DNA of 8,040 nucleotides from a bacterium. GTDB lineage: Bacteria > SM23-81 > DAOVCL01. Both the position numbers and the translations under genes were made by a program. Within the stretch, counting starts at the first letter, position 1; every line of letters starts with the position of its first letter. The stretch covers positions 1-8,040 of the forward strand of contig JAOZPP010000092.1 of assembly GCA_029932675.1 (NCBI GenBank), read 5' to 3'. Shown here one piece after another: positions 5,746-8,040 of this stretch. The notes beneath the pieces were generated by a model, which was not told where the DNA came from, did no database searches, and saw only the letters and a program-made list of their open reading frames with translations.

Positions 5746-6371
5746 TGGCCCTCAGGAAGGGTAGATGGATATATTTTCTTCTTCTCGTGTCCATTCCTGC
5801 GCTGGCGGGTCTAATCTACCTGAAAGCCTGCGGGAGAAAACCTAAAAAAGCTCTTCCTAAGTCCGAGCTTCAGTTCTCCGCTGAGAAGGTAGAGATGAGG
5901 ATTACTGGAAGAGAGGTGGGGCTTAAAGGTTATTACTATTTCAGAAACAATTCCTCTCAGAAATCTATCCATAAGTTACTCTTTTACCCTTTTCCGGTTG
6001 ACAGCGGCCATAATTTCCCTTATATTATTAATGTTTATTATTTCCCCAGCGGGAAGAAGATTACCTATGGGTCAAAAGAAAAGTTAATTTACTTCCCTAT
6101 TGATTTGCCTCCTCGTTCTACCACTGCTGTGGTTGTAGAATACCGCCAGTGCATTCAAACCAATAGTGGCAGATACATCCTCCATACGACAGAATGTTGG
6201 GGCCGTCCTTTGGAAAGAGCGGAATTTCTAATCTGGGTTCCCAAAGGGTTTCAGGATGTGCAGCTCTCCTACAGCCCCACAAAGGTGGAAACATTGCGAT
6301 CTCAGGTCAAATTTACCATTAAGCGGCGGAATTTCCTTCCACATAAGGATTTGGAAATAGAGTGGAAATAA
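5745..6371 (+). CDS. Membrane-anchored or lipoprotein-like protein of unknown function
   Basis: I do not recognise a named family. From the ATG at 5745 it has 208 residues; a GTG one codon earlier (5742) is also possible. Residues 1-28 are a basic start plus a hydrophobic stretch ending in 'YLKACG'. Cys29 sits where a lipoprotein cysteine would, but Lys at -2 makes a poor lipobox, so an uncleaved anchor is equally likely. The rest is beta-rich and presumably outside the cytoplasm: 'GYYYFRNNS' (62-70) and 'LLFYPFPVDSG' (78-88) resemble beta-sandwich proteins in which a strand is followed by a 'YPFP' turn (as in DUF4424-like or VIT-like domains, from memory), then 'VVVEYRQ' (129-135) and 'TTECWGRP' (148-155). 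Cys136 and Cys151 could form a disulfide. The gene overlaps thiL as TGATG with no separate ribosome site, implying coupled translation, although no link to thiamine metabolism is apparent. About 225 gene-free bases follow. Confidence 0.8.
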   Translation: MALRKGRWIYFLLLVSIPALAGLIYLKACGRKPKKALPKSELQFSAEKVEMRITGREVGLKGYYYFRNNSSQKSIHKLLFYPFPVDSGHNFPYIINVYYFPSGKKITYGSKEKLIYFPIDLPPRSTTAVVVEYRQCIQTNSGRYILHTTECWGRPLERAEFLIWVPKGFQDVQLSYSPTKVETLRSQVKFTIKRRNFLPHKDLEIEWK

Positions 6372-6413
6372 CCCCTCTTCCCGAAATGGCTCGATCTGAC
6401 TGTGGCATCCCAA

Positions 6414-6423
6414 TAAATCGAGG
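6414..6423 (-). repeat. Left copy of a 10-base inverted repeat flanking the T9SS gene
   Basis: TAAATCGAGG here is the exact reverse complement of CCTCGATTTA at 7729-7738 on the other side of the gene at 6599-7666. A 6-base dyad (CTCGAT 6390-6395, ATCGAG 6417-6422) also uses this copy. No transposase is present and the match does not extend, so it may be chance. Confidence 0.25.
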
Positions 6424-6505
6424 TGCTACTTGAATCTGCGTGAACCTATGGTTTACCTACAGCCTTGGATGGGTAACCTCTTCTGGGCTTTATCCCTTTT
6501 TGGCG

Positions 6506-6514
6506 TGCTATGAT
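6506..6514 (+). promoter_or_regulatory. Extended -10 promoter candidate for the T9SS-secreted protein gene
   Basis: TGCTATGAT fits the extended -10 form TGnTATAAT with one mismatch. No good -35 stands 16-18 bases upstream, which extended -10 promoters can tolerate. It lies about 85 bases before the chosen start within the 227-base gene-free gap 6372-6598, so the gene is probably its own transcription unit. The rest of that gap shows only short dyads and no reading frame with a ribosome site. Confidence 0.4.
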
Positions 6515-6585
6515 AAAGTTCACAGAATTCCAAAATTATTGTAAGGGATGCTTCAAAACTTGAGATTAACCAAGACAACTTTAGT

Positions 6586-6594
6586 AAAGGGGGG
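6586..6594 (+). promoter_or_regulatory. Ribosome binding site deciding the T9SS protein start
   Basis: AAAGGGGGG ends 4 bases before the ATG at 6599. The in-frame ATG at 6548 lacks a comparable site and would place 17 polar residues ahead of the signal peptide. Confidence 0.7.
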
Positions 6595-6598
6595 TAAT

Positions 6599-7666
6599 AT
6601 GAGAAGAGTTTTATTGGAGGTAATCGTGCTTTTTCTTTTGCGTTCCGCTTCGGTCTTTTCCAATCCCTATATACTAACCCTAATCAATGAGGTCCAGAGC
6701 TCGCCAGATTCCTTAGAGGCCATAGAGTTACATTGGACACCTGAATTGCCTGATGTTGGGAATATCGATTTGGGAGGCTGGTTTGTTACCACCTCTATGG
6801 GGACGGCTTACATTGTTCCGGGCGTGGTCCTCTCTCCAACTGGCTATGTTGTGATAAACTCCTCAAATACTTATGGAGAATTTTCCTTGAACGATTCTAT
6901 TGAAACCATTAGTATTCACTCTTCGGATTTCCCCGATCCTTTCGACTCGATCTCCGTATTCTTGCCTCCAGAGGGGAAAAGCGTATCCCTCTGCAATGAG
7001 TTCCTCGTAGATCCAAATGATCCATGGTCTATCAATCAGGTGGTTTATTTCTACTGGGATAGTTCACCCACTATGGGTTATGAGAATGACGACCAACATT
7101 CCCGGGGAGTCGTAAAAGGAATGGTGAGGGATAGGAATAATCAACCAGTTTCCGGTGCTTTAATTGTGGCTCTCTTTAGAAACTTCAGTGGTTGGTTTAA
7201 GCCTGATTCTGTAATCACTGACTCTGATGGGCAATTTGAGGTTGATAAACTCATTCCTGGTCCATACAGACTTACGGCACAGATAGATACCCTCTCTGAT
7301 ACCCTTTGGGTGGATGTGTTTAGTAGGGAGACGACCTCGGTGGTTTTTCCCTTGCCCTTTAGTGGTGCAAGTGGTGGCTATGCTTCTTCATCCATTCTGC
7401 CTCAAAGATTGCTCCTATTTCCCAACTATCCCAACCCCTTTAACTCCTCCACTAAGATAAGGTATTTTCTGCCTCGATCTGGCTTGGTTAGGCTGGCTAT
7501 TTATGATATTTTAGGGCGGAGGGTAGCGACGCTTTTTACTGGTTTTCAAAATGCCGGCTACAAATCCCTCTCCTGGGAGCCAAAAGGGCTTTTCTCCGGT
7601 ATATACCTCTGTCGCATCTGGACCTTAGGGGAAGAGGCAACCCAGAAAATTGTTCTGTTGCAGTGA
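6599..7666 (+). CDS. Secreted multidomain protein with lamin-tail-like, carboxypeptidase-regulatory-like and T9SS sorting domains
   Basis: A 355-residue exported protein counted from the ATG at 6599. Residues 1-21 are a signal peptide ('RRVLLEVIVLFLLRSASVFS'). Residues 25-135 resemble a lamin-tail domain: 'LINEVQSSPDSLEAIEL', then 'LGGWFVTTSMGT' and 'SPTGYVVINSS', the usual order of 'I.EV', 'L.GW.l' and 'l.pggy.vi' strands. Residues 170-253 form a carboxypeptidase-regulatory-like beta-sandwich ('VKGMVRDRNNQPVSGALIV', 'TDSDGQFEVDKLIPGPYRL'). Residues 268-355 are a T9SS type A sorting domain: 'FPNYPNPFNSSTKIRY', 'VRLAIYDILGRRVATLF', 'GYKSLSWEPKGLFSGIYL' and a final 'QKIVLL' strand. The protein is therefore expected to cross the outer membrane by the Por-type system, with the C-terminal domain removed or used for attachment. 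No catalytic domain is seen, so a structural, adhesive or displayed role is likely. It has its own leader and no close neighbour downstream. Confidence 0.93.
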   Translation: MRRVLLEVIVLFLLRSASVFSNPYILTLINEVQSSPDSLEAIELHWTPELPDVGNIDLGGWFVTTSMGTAYIVPGVVLSPTGYVVINSSNTYGEFSLNDSIETISIHSSDFPDPFDSISVFLPPEGKSVSLCNEFLVDPNDPWSINQVVYFYWDSSPTMGYENDDQHSRGVVKGMVRDRNNQPVSGALIVALFRNFSGWFKPDSVITDSDGQFEVDKLIPGPYRLTAQIDTLSDTLWVDVFSRETTSVVFPLPFSGASGGYASSSILPQRLLLFPNYPNPFNSSTKIRYFLPRSGLVRLAIYDILGRRVATLFTGFQNAGYKSLSWEPKGLFSGIYLCRIWTLGEEATQKIVLLQ

Positions 7667-7731
7667 GTTTATGCGCTGGTGATCCGAAAGATGCCACGCG
7701 AATAAAGTTGCGTTAGTGGTGGTATTCTCCT

Positions 7732-7747
7732 CGATTTAAGAAAATCG
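7732..7747 (+). repeat. Hairpin CGATTT-AAGA-AAATCG
   Basis: A perfect 6-base stem with a 4-base loop, 66 bases after the T9SS gene stop. It is followed by pyrimidine-rich DNA but no clean T-run. It overlaps the right copy of the 10-base inverted repeat (CCTCGATTTA, 7729-7738). Confidence 0.4.
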
Positions 7748-7787
7748 TATCCCTCTACCCCTCTTTCCCGTGCTGATAGTTAATAAT

Positions 7788-7808
7788 GAGGAAGTTTCCT
7801 CTTTTCTT
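7788..7808 (+). terminator. Weak rho-independent terminator candidate
   Basis: GAGGAA (7788-7793) pairs exactly with TTCCTC (7796-7801), followed at once by TTTTCTT (7802-7808). The two-base centre means the real stem is about 5 pairs with an AGTT loop, so it is short and only moderately stable. It is the best terminator-like element for the T9SS gene, about 120 bases after its stop codon. Confidence 0.4.
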
Positions 7809-7849
7809 ATCTATGGCCAATACTTCTTTCTTCCTTCCTCCTTCTTGAA

Positions 7850-7888
7850 CTTAGCTCGCTTCGCTCGCAACTTCTCGGAGCTTCTAAG
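7850..7888. repeat. Imperfect inverted repeat with GCTCGCTTCGCTCGC core
   Basis: CTTAG (7850-7854) pairs with CTAAG (7884-7888), and AGCTC (7853-7857) can alternatively pair with GAGCT (7878-7882). The loop contains tandem CGCT units. It may be a REP-like intergenic element or a folded RNA; a single copy in this window cannot decide. Confidence 0.3.
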
Positions 7889-7911
7889 AGACACCAGTAC
7901 CAAATTTTATA

Positions 7912-7978
7912 AGGTTGCTGAAAAAGTCAGTTTTTGTAAAACGAAGGCTTTAGGTGGATTCCCCGGAAAACCCGCCTA
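7912..7978. mobile_element. Possible insertion-sequence end or MITE-like remnant
   Basis: AGGTTGCTGAAAAAGTCAG (7912-7930) resembles, from memory, terminal inverted repeats of some DDE-type insertion sequences, which often read GGNTGCTGAAAAAGTC. A hairpin follows: TAGGTGG (7951-7957) with CCGCCTA (7972-7978), one G-U pair. No transposase frame or matching opposite end lies in the window, so an element, if real, would extend past 8040 or be a short relic. CTGA-AAAAG-TCAG followed by TTTTT (7918-7935) could alternatively be a minimal terminator. Confidence 0.25.
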
Positions 7979-8040
7979 TCCCCTCTAACTCATCTTTAAC
8001 AGTTTAAGAATACAAGTTCTTTATTAACAGGTAGATACGG

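Larger units (their letters stand above)
7667..8040. other. 374-base gene-free region rich in inverted repeats
   Basis: No reading frame here has a ribosome site or a recognisable protein. The stretch holds, in order, CCAC / GTGG (7694-7697 and 7716-7719) about 30 bases after the stop, a CGATTT / AAATCG hairpin, a GAGGAA / TTCCTC hairpin followed by T's, a 24-base pyrimidine-only tract (7823-7846), an imperfect 7850-7888 hairpin containing the repetitive GCTCGCTTCGCTCGC, and a sequence near 7912-7978 that resembles a mobile-element end. The composition differs from the coding regions (long T/C runs). This may be a boundary between the window's gene cluster and inserted or degraded DNA. Confidence 0.55.

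Noticed and set aside
6548-6598. N-terminal extension of the T9SS protein from an upstream ATG
   Set aside because: It would bury the signal peptide behind 17 residues and lacks a ribosome site; AAAGGGGGG directly precedes the ATG at 6599.
7770-7988. 72-codon plus-strand reading frame beginning GTG after the T9SS gene
   Set aside because: No ribosome site precedes the GTG. The frame runs through hairpins and the pyrimidine tract, and the protein shows no domain or biased composition expected of a real gene.
7996-8030. Two TTAACAG direct repeats with an AAGAA / TTCTT dyad between them, considered as an operator or attachment site
   Set aside because: Seven-base repeats in A+T-rich DNA are expected by chance, and no integrase or regulator is nearby.
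1-8040. CRISPR array, tRNA, rRNA or phage genes
   Set aside because: No regularly spaced direct repeats, no cloverleaf-like or ribosomal sequence in the gaps, and no integrase, capsid or terminase-like protein was seen.

Overview
The window looks like chromosomal DNA of a bacterium from one of the candidate phyla in or near the Fibrobacteres-Chlorobi-Bacteroidetes group (WOR-3/Stahlbacteria, TA06, KSB1 or a relative). The case rests on three things. There is a secreted protein with a C-terminal type IX secretion (T9SS) sorting domain built around a 'YPNPFN' motif. There is a free-standing secreted two-component-regulator-type propeller. Bacterial housekeeping genes (acpS, thiL) sit beside them, with base composition near half G+C by eye and heavy use of AGG/AGA arginine codons. 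The phylum is an inference; no marker here fixes it.

Layout. Positions 1-1063 hold a two-gene minus-strand unit: a short ATP-dependent DNA-ligase-like protein that is only a nucleotidyltransferase domain (479-1063), followed 3 bases later by an unrecognised 157-residue protein (2-475). Positions 1064-1254 are a divergent intergenic region with a very good sigma-70-type promoter on the plus strand, a weaker candidate on the minus strand and a dyad overlapping the latter. All remaining genes are on the plus strand. A HAD-family phosphohydrolase (1255-1938) overlaps acpS (1935-2297) by ATGA. A secreted beta-propeller protein (2385-3857) is followed 9 bases later by a CDP-alcohol phosphatidyltransferase (3867-4586). 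thiL (4753-5745) overlaps a membrane-anchored protein of unknown function (5745-6371). A lamin-tail-like / carboxypeptidase-regulatory-like / T9SS secreted protein (6599-7666) stands alone. The last 374 bases hold no convincing gene but several inverted repeats and a sequence resembling a mobile-element end.

How the genes work together. AcpS activates acyl carrier protein and the CDP-alcohol phosphatidyltransferase makes a phospholipid-type product, so part of the window touches lipid synthesis. ThiL completes thiamine diphosphate. The propeller, the anchored protein and the T9SS protein are envelope or secreted products. No single pathway joins all of them. The oddest unit is the ligase-domain gene with its coupled unknown partner. 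I saw no CRISPR array, tRNA, rRNA, intact transposase, phage gene or recognisable defence system.
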